Positions 1-8,661 of a stretch of DNA of 64,000 nt are shown here, piece by piece. The position numbers and the translations under genes were made by a program. The notes beneath the pieces were generated by a model. The model had not been told where the DNA came from. It searched no databases and worked only from the letters and a program-made list of their open reading frames with translations. The DNA is from Bacillota bacterium (GTDB taxonomy: Bacteria; Bacillota; Clostridia; Acetivibrionales; DTU013), in the NCBI GenBank assembly GCA_023435305.1, contig JAEYRV010000016.1:1-64000 (forward strand), written 5' to 3'. Each line of letters opens with the position of its first letter. Position 1 is the first letter of the stretch.

Positions 1-133
1 CAAGGAGACCATTATACTCAAAAAGTATCACCCCGCCTGCTTTTTCTGTGATAATGCAACGGATCTCGTTAACTTCCAGGGCAAGAGCATTTGTCAGGAA
101 TGTATGGATAAAATCAAAGCCATATCAGAGTAA
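1..133 (+). CDS. AbrB/SpoVT-like transcriptional regulator, C-terminal part
   Basis: Only the last 43 codons are in the window, reading in frame from base 2 to TAA at 131-133. The peptide starts with ETIILKKY, the end of an AbrB swapped-hairpin domain. It continues with CFFC and CQEC, a four-cysteine pair that many clostridial AbrB proteins carry as a short C-terminal zinc-binding tail. The family binds promoter DNA as a dimer and often controls transition-state or element-borne genes. The DNA-binding half lies to the left of the window, so target and start cannot be judged. A hairpin terminator follows about 100 bases downstream. Confidence 0.7.
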   Translation, partial: KETIILKKYHPACFFCDNATDLVNFQGKSICQECMDKIKAISE

Positions 134-236
134 ACCGCAACAACAAAAAGCCTCGCCCTCATGTGAGCAGTCATAAAGACAACTTGTGAACAGAGAATAA
201 AGGCAAACTGCAAACGAAACAAGAATGCTATAAAAG

Positions 237-276
237 ACGAACAGGCAGCGGGTAATACAGCTCGCCTGTTCGTTTT
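237..276. terminator. Bidirectional rho-independent terminator
   Basis: A perfect 10-bp stem, ACGAACAGGC/GCCTGTTCGT (237-246 and 264-273), encloses a 17-base loop. It is followed by TTTT on the plus strand and preceded by AAAA, so it could also stop minus-strand transcripts. It sits between the plus-strand AbrB tail and the convergent minus-strand gene cluster. Confidence 0.7.
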
Positions 277-313
277 AAATATAGTGTCTGATTGCAGGCT
301 TTTTCTGAATGAT

Positions 314-679
314 TTAGAGATGCAGTCTATTGCCGCACTTTGCGCAAAAATGTGCGCCGGGAACGACTGGAGCGCCGCATTTGGGGCAGAACCGTATCTG
401 CGTGGCAGCTTGGTAAGTCAGCGGCAAATCCTCATTCGGTGCGGTGTCCGATACAAACAGCCAGTCAATATCCTCTCCATCCTCGCATAAGCCGATAGCT
501 CCGGCAGGCGATACCACATAAAAGCTGTCCTCATCGAGGGGGTCTTCACTATCGCTTGTTTCGGCAAGCACCAGCAAGCCTTTTACATCGTATCTATCAT
601 TGGAAGTGGCAAAGCTCCAGCTTGTGCAGCGTGTTGCCGAAAACTTCGCAGCATCCAACAGCGTGTCAAATCTCTCCAT
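314..679 (-). CDS. Small zinc-ribbon protein, function unknown
   Basis: This encodes 121 residues if translation starts at the ATG at 679, which has AAGGAGGAT about eight bases upstream; a longer reading to 733 has no such site. The body (about residues 1-90) is acidic, with no recognised fold. The C-terminus is a compact zinc ribbon: C98-x2-C101 and C112-x2-C115 (CPKCGAP...CAKCGN). No signal peptide or membrane segment is seen, so it is probably cytoplasmic. It lies 13 bases behind the three-ribbon membrane protein at 693-2021, so the two are probably cotranscribed and may act together. Function not recognised. Confidence 0.75.
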   Translation of the reverse strand: MERFDTLLDAAKFSATRCTSWSFATSNDRYDVKGLLVLAETSDSEDPLDEDSFYVVSPAGAIGLCEDGEDIDWLFVSDTAPNEDLPLTYQAATQIRFCPKCGAPVVPGAHFCAKCGNRLHL

Positions 680-692
680 TATAAAATCCTCC

Positions 693-2021
693 TTATTTGA
701 ATAACAAGTTATTACACCGCTTGCAGCGGTCATTTTGTATGGGGTTCATCATAGAGCAGACGTTGCAGTATATGATGCGGTCTTTGGATTTATCGTATTT
801 TTCGTATGTACCGAATTTGGGATGAAACCGCACCCTGTCGCCAACGGAGAGATAGTCGTACATATGCCGCCCGCTGTCCTTTTCCACGATGGTCTTTTTC
901 TTACCCGCATCGGTGTTGATGATTGTGGTGTATTCCGTATAAGTTCTGTAATTATCGTCCTCGCCGCCCCTATGCTCGCTTTTTTCCTTGCTGTACTTAT
1001 TGACGACCACGCCCTCCCACATGGGCTGCCTGGTCTTTCGCAAAGCCAGCAGATTAACGACCAGCATGACAAGCGCAATGCCAACACCGATGACAAGGGA
1101 CTCTCCAAACGGGAAATCGTCCATCAGCAGACCGGCGACGGGAAAGCCGATAAGCGGCACAAAAAACAATATCCACATACAGCCAATGGAGAATTTTTTG
1201 TTTTTTTGCGCGGCGGCCAGTATCTCCGGCGAATTACACCTGTCGGAAAAGCCGACCAGCCCCGCGTCGCCCTGTGAGGGAGCGGAAGATGCCGCTTGGC
1301 TTGCCTCCATCGGCTCCGGCATTCTCAAATTCACCGCCTTGCCGCAGCCGATGCAAAATTCAGCGCCTTCTGGCAGCATTGCGCCGCAGGCCGTACACAC
1401 GCCGGGGGCACTGACTTGTATTTTTGCGCCGCAGGCCGAACAGAAAGCTGAACCCTCCGTCAGTTTATTTCCACAGTTAGGACAAAACATATCCGTATCA
1501 CTCCTTTGCTCGATAGTTTGAGATGCGGCGGGCTTCCTCGCCGTTGGTTTCTTCTTTTTCCCCCGTCTGGCTGTGCGAATGACAAGCAGCAGCAAAAGTA
1601 GATAACCGATAGGAGCGAGGATGTGGTAAATAATTGCCACTTCGCCCATCTCATCAAATTCGCACAGCATGGCAGGCTTGTTGACATAGGGGAAAACATC
1701 AAGGTAACGGATGCGCTCGGAGCGCGTTTCGCCCTCGTCCAAGGATGGCCACGCCTCGTCGCTGCTATATATCACATAACCCCGGTATTCCTTGCCGTTT
1801 GCCATGAACCAATAGCCCTTTGAAACGGTGCGGGAGCGGTTTTCCTGCGCAGTCGTATCATCTCGGCGGCTGTCATAGCTGTCCACCGTACCCATGACGC
1901 TATCTCCCCATATTGCCAGCACCAGCGTGGAGAGGCTCAAATACATGGCAAACAGCAGGACAGCGCAGATCAGGATAAGGATGGGCAGGGGGATGTTTTT
2001 GTTCGTTTTCTTCTTTGCCAT
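693..2021 (-). CDS. Membrane protein with three zinc ribbons and two DUF3592-like halves
   Basis: Length is 442 residues, with AAGGAGG seven bases before the ATG. The order is: a TM segment (about 12-36), an extracytoplasmic region with DUF3592-like beta strands, a second TM (about 132-148), a basic stretch, two zinc ribbons (CPNCG...CSACG and CTACG...CIGCG, about 180-235), two more TMs (about 275-330), a second DUF3592-like region ending VRFHPKFGTYEKYD, and a last ribbon (CNVC...CKRC) at the C-terminus. It looks like an internally duplicated membrane protein with cytoplasmic ribbons. Its neighbours are another ribbon protein and two lipoproteins. No catalytic motif is visible and the function is unknown. 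Confidence 0.75.
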   Translation of the reverse strand: MAKKKTNKNIPLPILILICAVLLFAMYLSLSTLVLAIWGDSVMGTVDSYDSRRDDTTAQENRSRTVSKGYWFMANGKEYRGYVIYSSDEAWPSLDEGETRSERIRYLDVFPYVNKPAMLCEFDEMGEVAIIYHILAPIGYLLLLLLVIRTARRGKKKKPTARKPAASQTIEQRSDTDMFCPNCGNKLTEGSAFCSACGAKIQVSAPGVCTACGAMLPEGAEFCIGCGKAVNLRMPEPMEASQAASSAPSQGDAGLVGFSDRCNSPEILAAAQKNKKFSIGCMWILFFVPLIGFPVAGLLMDDFPFGESLVIGVGIALVMLVVNLLALRKTRQPMWEGVVVNKYSKEKSEHRGGEDDNYRTYTEYTTIINTDAGKKKTIVEKDSGRHMYDYLSVGDRVRFHPKFGTYEKYDKSKDRIIYCNVCSMMNPIQNDRCKRCNNLLFK

Positions 2022-2039
2022 AAACCCGCCTCCTTATGT

Positions 2040-4160
2040 TTATTTCACGACCCACTCATATTCGTAAGCGGTCTCTACAGAATAGTTTCCTCCGCCCATA
2101 CCAATAACAATATATACTTTATCTCCATTTGCAGAACCGCTCGGCATTTCACCGCCGACCGTGGCGCTTTCACCCCAATAGCCCGTATTTGTATCGTTCT
2201 TACCTGTCATTATATAGCTTCTGGTAATCTTTTCAGATACATCATATAGGCTCGTATCATAACTGACAAAAGGATCGTCGACGTTTACAGATGTTATGCT
2301 CGCTCCCAGCGTAGCGCCGAGATGAAAGCAAATGTTTGATGAGGTTGAAGCTTCGATTTTCAAGTGGATTTCCACACGTTCACCGCCCATATACTTATCT
2401 TTCGGATGGCTCGCCGTGCCTTTATTCTCGACAAATTCGCCTCGACAGTTATCATGCGTGCTACCGGAGTAGTTGTAATCGAATGTAGTCTGACAGCGAT
2501 AGGTGTAGCTTCCGCCGCCACCGCCCCATGTTTCTGAATAAGAATCACTTGATACGCTTGGTTCATATTTGTTCTCAAACGAGCGCACCAGTTTCCAATA
2601 ACCGACAGTCTCCTTCGGGCTTGCAAGATATCCTTTCTCGCGCATCCAGTCGTAAAACTTACCCCTGTCCTTACCGCATTCCAGCCACTTATAAATAGCT
2701 TCTGCCAAATTGCCTTCAATTACTTCATCACTTGAGCCAAACACCGAGCGGTCGTCACCCACAATATCAAGTATATTCCCGCGTATCTTCATCAGCGAAT
2801 CTATCCTTGTTGCAAGCTCCATCTCATACGGAAAACTGAGCAGCTTACTCCATGACAATAGACCGTATTGGTCAAAGGTTGTAAGCATTTCTTTTATGCG
2901 AGCTTTTTCCGAGGCAATCTCGCTCGTATTTGTATACCTTTTCATGAAGCTGCTTTTGATTTCATTCATTACCCGATTATTAAGCCTGTCACGAAGCTCT
3001 GTGTCCTTGTCGAGCTCTTTCAGCGTTTTACCGTTTGCGTTAGCGTATGCTGTGCGGTAGTCACGCTGCATATAGTCAAGACCACTGCCCATATTGAAGA
3101 AAATAGTCTCCCAGCTATCAGCGGAAATATTGCCATCAGATGAGATATTTTGCTTTAGATATACATTGTATGCGCTCTCAAAGGAATAATCCTGCCACAT
3201 CTGCGATCCGGCTTTAGTCGCCTCAACAGCAGCCTTGGCGAACTTCGCCGTAGGAATGACGTCCATTGCAGCATAGACGAACTCCTTGTAAGCGTCCATA
3301 CCGCTGCCGCCGTCATATAAACTCAATGCCGCCGCGACAGCGCCCGAAGTTGCGCCTCCTGCGTATGATTGCATTTTCTTGACAAATGCTTCATCATGTG
3401 CTGATTTCAGAAGTGCTCCCGCAATAAGCTCCGCACCCTGTCCTGCAATATCACTGACATCTCCGTTTTTCGCATTGGTAATAAATTCGGAGGAGCCATG
3501 CAGCTCCTTTGCGATTTTTTGCATAATAATGCCCTGCACAATCTCGTTCGTGAAGCCCATTTTATCAAGGGCTTCGGTGAAGCAGTCGGTAAGTTCCTGG
3601 CTCGGCTTCGAACCCGTAACATTCTGTGTCGCAAGCGTTTCTGCGTATTTGTCGAGAGCCTTTTCCTTATCGAGCTTCAATGCAGCATAACGGGAAAAAT
3701 GTGGCGTTCCGAACTGTAAATATCCATTTTGAAGTGCCTCGGCATCGGGAAGTATGTACTCCCAGCTATCGTCGTTATAGTACGCACCCATTATTGTGAG
3801 ATAATCGTCCCCACTAACCGAATCGGGCAGCTTAATTTTTACCGTTACTGTTTCGCCGAGCGTATGCTCACCGCCGTCAGAGACAAGCTCTATCGGAGAG
3901 AAAAGATAACTCGCACCGTCCTCGGTCATTATCTCTTTTTCGTCGGCTATACCGATGCTCACATTTACGGCTTTTTCAAATGTGCCGGTGGGAATTACCA
4001 ACTCGACGCCGTTTTTCTCGGTATTTCCGATGATTTCCTCGGAATCAGGTTTTACTTTTCCTGAAATCGAACCATCGCCAGATGAGCAGCCCGCAAATCC
4101 CATCATAACCGACAGCAGCATTACGACAGTCAGAATAGATGATAGTAATCTTCGTTTCAT
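2040..4160 (-). CDS. Large lipoprotein with ZU5-like N-terminal domain
   Basis: This 706-residue protein has a lipoprotein signal peptide (MKRRLLSSILTVVMLLSVM, lipobox GFAGC near residue 25), so it should be anchored on the outer face of the membrane. RBS AAGGAGG lies nine bases before the ATG. Residues about 35-165 resemble ZU5-type or SLH-associated beta domains: a VELVIPTGTF strand, then ...TPHFSRYAALKLD, a motif that often closes such domains in clostridial surface proteins. Residues 170-520 look helical and the last 170 residues beta-rich and Gly/Ser/Tyr-rich. It lies 18 bases downstream of the next lipoprotein gene. No enzyme motif is recognised. Confidence 0.7.
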   Translation of the reverse strand: MKRRLLSSILTVVMLLSVMMGFAGCSSGDGSISGKVKPDSEEIIGNTEKNGVELVIPTGTFEKAVNVSIGIADEKEIMTEDGASYLFSPIELVSDGGEHTLGETVTVKIKLPDSVSGDDYLTIMGAYYNDDSWEYILPDAEALQNGYLQFGTPHFSRYAALKLDKEKALDKYAETLATQNVTGSKPSQELTDCFTEALDKMGFTNEIVQGIIMQKIAKELHGSSEFITNAKNGDVSDIAGQGAELIAGALLKSAHDEAFVKKMQSYAGGATSGAVAAALSLYDGGSGMDAYKEFVYAAMDVIPTAKFAKAAVEATKAGSQMWQDYSFESAYNVYLKQNISSDGNISADSWETIFFNMGSGLDYMQRDYRTAYANANGKTLKELDKDTELRDRLNNRVMNEIKSSFMKRYTNTSEIASEKARIKEMLTTFDQYGLLSWSKLLSFPYEMELATRIDSLMKIRGNILDIVGDDRSVFGSSDEVIEGNLAEAIYKWLECGKDRGKFYDWMREKGYLASPKETVGYWKLVRSFENKYEPSVSSDSYSETWGGGGGSYTYRCQTTFDYNYSGSTHDNCRGEFVENKGTASHPKDKYMGGERVEIHLKIEASTSSNICFHLGATLGASITSVNVDDPFVSYDTSLYDVSEKITRSYIMTGKNDTNTGYWGESATVGGEMPSGSANGDKVYIVIGMGGGNYSVETAYEYEWVVK

Positions 4161-4181
4161 TGTGAAATTCCTCCTTAAAAC

Positions 4182-4412
4182 TTATTCAACCGCATATCTG
4201 AACCGCAAATCCGGAGCAACGTTGACAAAGCCAACGTAATAATGCATGGTAACGGAAAGTCCGTTTGACTCGGCCGCCTCGCCGATACCGTAATACCTGT
4301 TTTCATCCGCTCTCGCCTCGTCGGAGGGAGTCTTGCTACCGTCACCCCCGCCGCAGGCGGCGAGGGAGAGTATCAGCACTAATGATAAGAAAATAATCAA
4401 TGCTTTTTTCAT
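4182..4412 (-). CDS. Short lipoprotein, possibly a truncated DUF4352-like protein
   Basis: This encodes 76 residues with a clear lipobox (LSLAACGGG, Cys at 20) and a strong GAAGGAGG ribosome site. After the lipid anchor only about 55 residues remain. The part YYGIGEAAESNGLSVTM resembles the first strands of DUF4352-type immunoglobulin-like lipoproteins, which are normally 150 or more residues long. The protein stops abruptly after FRYAVE, so it may be a remnant whose 3' part was lost when the junction with the next lipoprotein gene formed. It could also be a genuine small lipoprotein. Confidence 0.6.
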   Translation of the reverse strand: MKKALIIFLSLVLILSLAACGGGDGSKTPSDEARADENRYYGIGEAAESNGLSVTMHYYVGFVNVAPDLRFRYAVE

Positions 4413-4436
4413 GATATATCCTCCTTCTTCCTGGCG

Positions 4437-4955
4437 TTACCAATCACTGATTTCCGCTCGTACGCCTGTTTCATGCCACAACATTTGTGCGGCCTCCACA
4501 ACCGTCTGTTTGTGAAGCATTCCGTGCAGCAACTCTACCCGCATGGTCTGGGTCGCGTCGCCAAAGGTCAGGTACATCCGTTCCTGATCAATATGGGCGG
4601 TGTGCAGTCGCACGCCATGTACCCCATCGAGACCCCACCGGTAAATTTCACTGCCGATGAGGATACCAAAGGTAGATACTACAGTTTCCTCGGTGTCTTT
4701 TTTCATTTGGCGGCCCGACATGGAGATGAGAGCAGATGGCACCGCAAGGATGCGATTATCCCTAATGAGTGTTGCATCATAGAGCAGACGACTCTGCCTC
4801 AGCAATAATAGGAGAGAGATAAGGCTGATCGCTCCAAAGGTGAAAACCGCTTCTAACATAAATGTTGCGCCGAGCCACACCGCCAAACAAATACTGGCTG
4901 CGAATAATAAGACATATCCATTGCGTCGTTTGCGGATAAATTTCATTTGCATCAT
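4437..4955 (-). CDS. Small membrane protein with two TM segments and a PH-like beta domain
   Basis: About 172 residues from the ATG at 4955, which sits behind GGAGGGAGGT; ATG at 4946 is equally possible and has better spacing to the second GGAGGT. A reading from 5024 lacks a ribosome site and overlaps the terminator region. A basic N-terminus (KFIRKRRNGY) is followed by two TM helices (about 10-45) and then a soluble beta-rich region with an IYRWGLDGVHGVRL segment. The layout is that of bacterial PH-domain membrane proteins. No catalytic residues are visible. It is the first gene of the minus-strand lipoprotein/zinc-ribbon run that ends at 314. Confidence 0.6.
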   Translation of the reverse strand: MMQMKFIRKRRNGYVLLFAASICLAVWLGATFMLEAVFTFGAISLISLLLLLRQSRLLYDATLIRDNRILAVPSALISMSGRQMKKDTEETVVSTFGILIGSEIYRWGLDGVHGVRLHTAHIDQERMYLTFGDATQTMRVELLHGMLHKQTVVEAAQMLWHETGVRAEISDW

Positions 4956-5024
4956 ACCTCCCTCCAGAATAAATTTTAGGGAAGGATGCCTCAAAAAGCA
5001 TCGTTCGAAAGGATGAATTTGCAT

Positions 5025-5051
5025 AAAAAAACCCTCATACCTTAGTATGAG
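5025..5051 (-). terminator. Rho-independent terminator of the LuxR membrane gene
   Basis: On the minus strand CTCATAC-TAAG-GTATGAG forms a 7-bp hairpin followed by GGG and seven T residues. It lies 38 bases after the stop of the regulator gene that ends at 5089. Confidence 0.8.
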
Positions 5052-5088
5052 AGGCCAGTAAAACCCTGTATTTATGTGGTTTTATGTA

Positions 5089-6501
5089 TCATTCAACCCT
5101 TTGATTCTTCAGCAGGGTGCTTATGAGTTCTGCCCGACTACCTACATCATATTTTGAAAAAATGTTCCTTGCATGTGTTTTTACAGTACTCTCACTGATA
5201 AACAAAGCCCCGGCAATTTCCCGGTTGGATTTGCCTGAAAGGATTAGCTGCAATACCTCCTGCTCCCGGACAGTCAGCGGATCAAGAGTTTTAATCTGAC
5301 GAACAATGTCCGTTTGCTGTGACTGGCTCATATTGTCATAAGCAGCAAGATAAGCATGGCTTTTCAGCAGTAAAACAAGCTGGTTGTTCAGTGGCGGCAG
5401 CATAACCAGTGTAACGCACACCACTGTCAGGGCAATCACCGCCACCTCCGCACCGGGAAGCCCCATAGATGTCACAGCCATCCCCAAGACTCCTCCGCAA
5501 AGGACACCGAATACATTGGCTGAAAGCCCAATGCCAAAGGTTTGTGTGGGGTTGTCGCTATAATCCAGCATTTCTCCAAGGATGCTCCACCAAAACAGAT
5601 CAAAAATACCGCAAGCACCGAGCATCAGTGTATCCACAATCAGATAGCCAGAAGTCTTTCGCCCTAACAACATAAAGCTGATGAACGCTCCTATAATCAT
5701 TGCCATTCCAATATACAAAAATCTGGAACGCTTTGCTTTCATAGGTAAGTTGCGCATAATAACAAGCGCTACGATATAAGGCACGGCCCAATACCAGCTC
5801 ACTAATCCCGTCAGATGCTCAAATGCAGGATTGATTACCTGATACATCAGTCCTGAATTAATTGTGATGATAAAGACAAAAAAACACAGCAATATCAGTT
5901 GGTTTTTAATGCCGCCATGCGTCTTGTTTTTAAATTTTTTGTTCTGCTCATTCTCCTGCCCCAATGGCAGCATCCAGATGAAGGCTATACCGATTACAAG
6001 ACAAAGCATCGAGAGGCTTAGCCCGATAAACGGCGACCGGTTCACGGCAAACACGTTGACTGCAATCATCAGCAGATTGGAATAAATCAGCACATCGGCG
6101 CAGGATTTAATGCGTTCGTTCTTGGGAGTAAAAGCCCTGAGAAAAAATCCCCATGCCGCCACCGCGCAGCCACTAAAGTATCCGCTGACGATCAGTCCGC
6201 CCAACCATAGAGAGGAGGGAGCAAAAAAGAAGGGAACAGAAGCGGCTAAGCATAAGCCCATGCCGCCGAGCATCACACTTTTGGCGGCCGCCTGTGATTT
6301 GACAAACAGGCCGCAGGTAAAAAGCCCTGCGAAATGCGCGATAATTGCAGTCAGTATGTAATGGTCGGCGTCTGTTCCACGCAAATCCAGCAGGCTGTAC
6401 AGTACCTGCCCTTCAAACTGAAACGACAGAATGTAGGCAAATAGAAATGAAAATCCGTTAACAGAAAGCCTGCGGGCATTTACTGTTATATGGCCGTTCA
6501 T
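5089..6501 (-). CDS. LuxR-type regulator fused to a 12-TM MFS-like membrane domain
   Basis: This encodes 470 residues with GGAGG seven bases before the ATG. Residues about 10-375 form roughly twelve hydrophobic helices in a major-facilitator-like layout. The C-terminal 65 residues are a classic LuxR/GerE helix-turn-helix: LTVREQEVLQLI, SNREIAGALFISESTVKTH, then NIFSKYDVGSR. The architecture implies a membrane-embedded sensor that holds its own DNA-binding domain at the cytoplasmic face. Such proteins are known in Actinobacteria and Clostridia, mostly without identified ligands. It stands alone, with its own terminator, upstream of the lipoprotein cluster in the same direction, so that cluster is a possible target. 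That link is inference. Confidence 0.85.
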   Translation of the reverse strand: MNGHITVNARRLSVNGFSFLFAYILSFQFEGQVLYSLLDLRGTDADHYILTAIIAHFAGLFTCGLFVKSQAAAKSVMLGGMGLCLAASVPFFFAPSSLWLGGLIVSGYFSGCAVAAWGFFLRAFTPKNERIKSCADVLIYSNLLMIAVNVFAVNRSPFIGLSLSMLCLVIGIAFIWMLPLGQENEQNKKFKNKTHGGIKNQLILLCFFVFIITINSGLMYQVINPAFEHLTGLVSWYWAVPYIVALVIMRNLPMKAKRSRFLYIGMAMIIGAFISFMLLGRKTSGYLIVDTLMLGACGIFDLFWWSILGEMLDYSDNPTQTFGIGLSANVFGVLCGGVLGMAVTSMGLPGAEVAVIALTVVCVTLVMLPPLNNQLVLLLKSHAYLAAYDNMSQSQQTDIVRQIKTLDPLTVREQEVLQLILSGKSNREIAGALFISESTVKTHARNIFSKYDVGSRAELISTLLKNQRVE

Positions 6502-6774
6502 GTGATAACCTCCTCTCTTGCTTTACATACCACTTCAGTGACACAGTCATTCTGCCGTTCCTGAATATTACAACTTTTTCAGTTAGACTAAGCTTACTTG
6601 AGCAGACCTTTTTACTGTCAGAACAAAACCGGGCCCAATAATCTGATACTGTTATCTCTTCAGCATCACCTTCTGTGATTTTGTTTCCGATAACAACCTC
6701 AATGTATGAGATATCTAACAAAATAACGGCTGATTAATAACTCAAACAGCCATACATGCTATTATGTTACAGTA
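6502..6774. other. Noncoding upstream region of the LuxR membrane gene
   Basis: No supported gene. A minus-strand open frame (6458-6721) overlaps the regulator start and has neither a ribosome site nor a recognisable product. The stretch is AT-rich and probably holds the regulator's promoter. I see no clear -35/-10 pair. Confidence 0.4.
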
Positions 6775-6932
6775 GGGTGTTCAAAATATCAACTGTTACG
6801 GTTTATTTTGCCATGGAGGTCATGATTAACACATTATTAAGTTACATAATCTCGGATGCTATCGCATTATTTCGCGCCACCAAACTTAAAAAGTGAACAG
6901 CTTAGACTGCAACAGTTGAGATTTTGAACACC
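6775..6932. mobile_element. MITE-like element with 23-bp terminal inverted repeats
   Basis: GGGTGTTCAAAAT at 6775 is the start of a 23-bp sequence whose reverse complement ends at 6932, with 22 of 23 bases matching (the single difference is A versus C). The 158-bp interior has no open frame. Size and long inverted ends fit a non-autonomous miniature element or an internally deleted IS. No clear target-site duplication is visible. Confidence 0.65.
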
Positions 6933-7117
6933 CCGGTCCTTATTGCCCAGGGAAACAATAGATCCGACCTTATCATCTGCCTAAAGAACAACTATTATCA
7001 CACTTCCCAAAAACCTAAAACAATAGGCCAGCTGGTTTGATACATATGAATAGCAGCATATGTTGAAGGTTTTATATAAAGCTGTAAATTGAGAGTGTGG
7101 ATCAAGCCCAACAAAAA

Positions 7118-7154
7118 ACCACCTATCGATAAAATCTTTTTATCAATAGATGGT
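7118..7154 (-). terminator. Hairpin terminator, copy 1 of a duplicated sequence
   Basis: On the minus strand ACCATCTATTGATAAAAA pairs almost perfectly with the complementary half and is followed by TTTTTT. Nearly the same bases occur at 23258-23294, exactly 16,140 bases away, where they would be the original tRNA-Val terminator. Here there is no tRNA-like sequence next to it. Confidence 0.65.
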
Positions 7155-7187
7155 ACTTTATCTGGCTAATCTACTATAAAATGATAC

Positions 7188-7240
7188 AATGCACACCCCC
7201 CTGTCAAAAGTTCAACGATTTGAGGAAGAGGGTGTGCATT
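7188..7240. repeat. Long-loop inverted repeat AATGCACACCC / GGGTGTGCATT
   Basis: The 11-bp arms at 7188-7198 and 7230-7240 enclose a loop containing TTCAACGATT. The right arm is followed by TTTTTG, so it could end plus-strand transcripts. The same AATGCACACCCC and AACGATT words recur at 23096-23130, suggesting a shared mobile-element end. Confidence 0.5.
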
Positions 7241-7244
7241 TTTG

Positions 7245-7544
7245 TTAAGGGGTGTTCATACGTGAGTTTAACAAACAAAATTGCAATATGTAATCTGTGG
7301 TCTCATATCTTCTCAAATTTGTGACATTTTCTTCAGAAAAACCAAAGACTGCATTCTTATGAATCAACTTCGTTACCAATGCATAAAACCTGTCAATATC
7401 CGTTGATATTTCCACTTGGAGCTTTGCTTCATCAAAAGCTATAGACAGGCTTTTCACTTCTTCAATGCTTTTTTTGATTAAGCTTTCTTTATTTTCTTGA
7501 ATTGTATAAATGTAATCAGCCAAACATTCTATCTGATGCAACAT
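7245..7544 (-). CDS. Hypothetical 99-aa protein, possibly a 3' gene remnant
   Basis: This open frame starts with an ATG four bases inside the left edge of the IS3 element and has no ribosome site of its own. The product is helical and charged (residues 10-60 rich in Glu, Lys and Ile), with no recognised motif. Because the IS joins exactly at the start, this may be the tail of a gene whose 5' part was lost or displaced, or a small gene now read from the IS. Its start cannot be fixed. Confidence 0.35.
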   Translation of the reverse strand: MLHQIECLADYIYTIQENKESLIKKSIEEVKSLSIAFDEAKLQVEISTDIDRFYALVTKLIHKNAVFGFSEENVTNLRRYETTDYILQFCLLNSRMNTP

Positions 7545-7810
7545 GGTCTGTCCTTATTAAACTGGACATACAATTACGTTAGTTTACTGCCTTTTTCTCA
7601 AAATTCCTCCATCTTTCGTTATGTCTATTGTTTATTTCCGGAGTGTGCCCTTGACAACAAGCATCTCCCGTATGATTATAACAGCCAAGGCGGAGCCACA
7701 GATATTATGGGTAAGCCTTTGGGGATAAGTGGCTGCCGCCCTTAAACAGGATATCATACGGGTCCCTCTTATTGTAAAGGGAAGCTTCGCCACTCCTACT
7801 ATGTCAGTTA

Positions 7811-8642
7811 TCATGCTGCTTTCTTCTTGATTCTATAGTAGTCATTTATATATTCTCTTGGCGATTTATAGCCCAGAGATGAATGCAAACGCCTTGAGTT
7901 ATAAAATCCTTCAATGTAGTTAATTATTACTCGCCGTGCTTCACTCCTTGTCCTAAAACGGTTTCCGTATATCACATCCTTCTTTAAACTTGAGAAAAAT
8001 GATTCAGCGCATGCATTATCAAAACAATTACCTTTACGGCTCATACTCTGTATTATCCCATTGTCCTTTAAAAGCTGTTTATAAGCATTTGCCGCATACT
8101 GGCTACCTCTATCCGAATGAAAAATCAATCCTTCTTCCGGCACCCTCCTGCCTATTGCCATGTCCATTGCTGAAAGCGTAATATCTACCGTCATCCGGTC
8201 TGATATTTTCCAGCCGATAAGTTCCCTATTAAACAAATCTTCTACCCCTGCAAGGTATAGCCAACCTTCATCAGTCCATACATAGGTTATATCTCCTACA
8301 TACTTTTCATCTGGTCTATCCGCTTCGAAGTTTTGCTTAAGCAAGGGCTACAGGATAATTGTGCTTGGAATTTGTTGTTGCCTTATACTTCTTTCTTGTC
8401 TTGCAGTATATGTTATTTTCTCTCATAAGCCTACCAACTCTTGTTTTCCCGCAAGAAACGCCTTCCTTATTAAGTTGAGCTGTTACCCTTCTCACCCCGT
8501 ATGTCTCATGGCTCTCCCGGTGTATTCGTTTAATTTCCTTTATTAACTTTTTGTCTTCTTTTTCTTTGTCGCTTTCTGGCCTGTTCGCCCAGTCATAATA
8601 TCCGCTTCCTGTTAGAACTAAAACCTCACACATCTTCTGCAC
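7811..8642 (-). pseudogene. IS3-family transposase OrfB, frameshifted
   Basis: Two overlapping frames together give a near-complete integrase-type transposase. Frame one (8642 to 8337) holds the HTH_21-like part, with KRIHRESHETYGVRRV. Frame two (8344 to 7811) holds the rve catalytic core, with the DDE residues in VGDITYV, FHSDRGSQY and NACAESFFSSLKKD. They are split at 8337-8344, where the reading jumps from PVALA-stop to LLKQNF, indicating a small deletion. A further single-base loss at about 8691-8701 (TTCACAAAGCC, where relatives read four A) breaks the link to orfA. It makes no full-length protein unless the shifts are bypassed. Confidence 0.8.
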
Positions 8643-8661
8643 AGAAAACTCAAAGCGGTGA

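Noticed and set aside
735..1521. Plus-strand frames of 180 and 177 codons
   Set aside because: They lie wholly inside the minus-strand zinc-ribbon membrane gene, which has clear domains and a good ribosome site.
6458..6721. 87-codon minus-strand frame upstream of the LuxR membrane gene
   Set aside because: It overlaps the real start with its good ribosome site, has no site of its own and no recognisable sequence.
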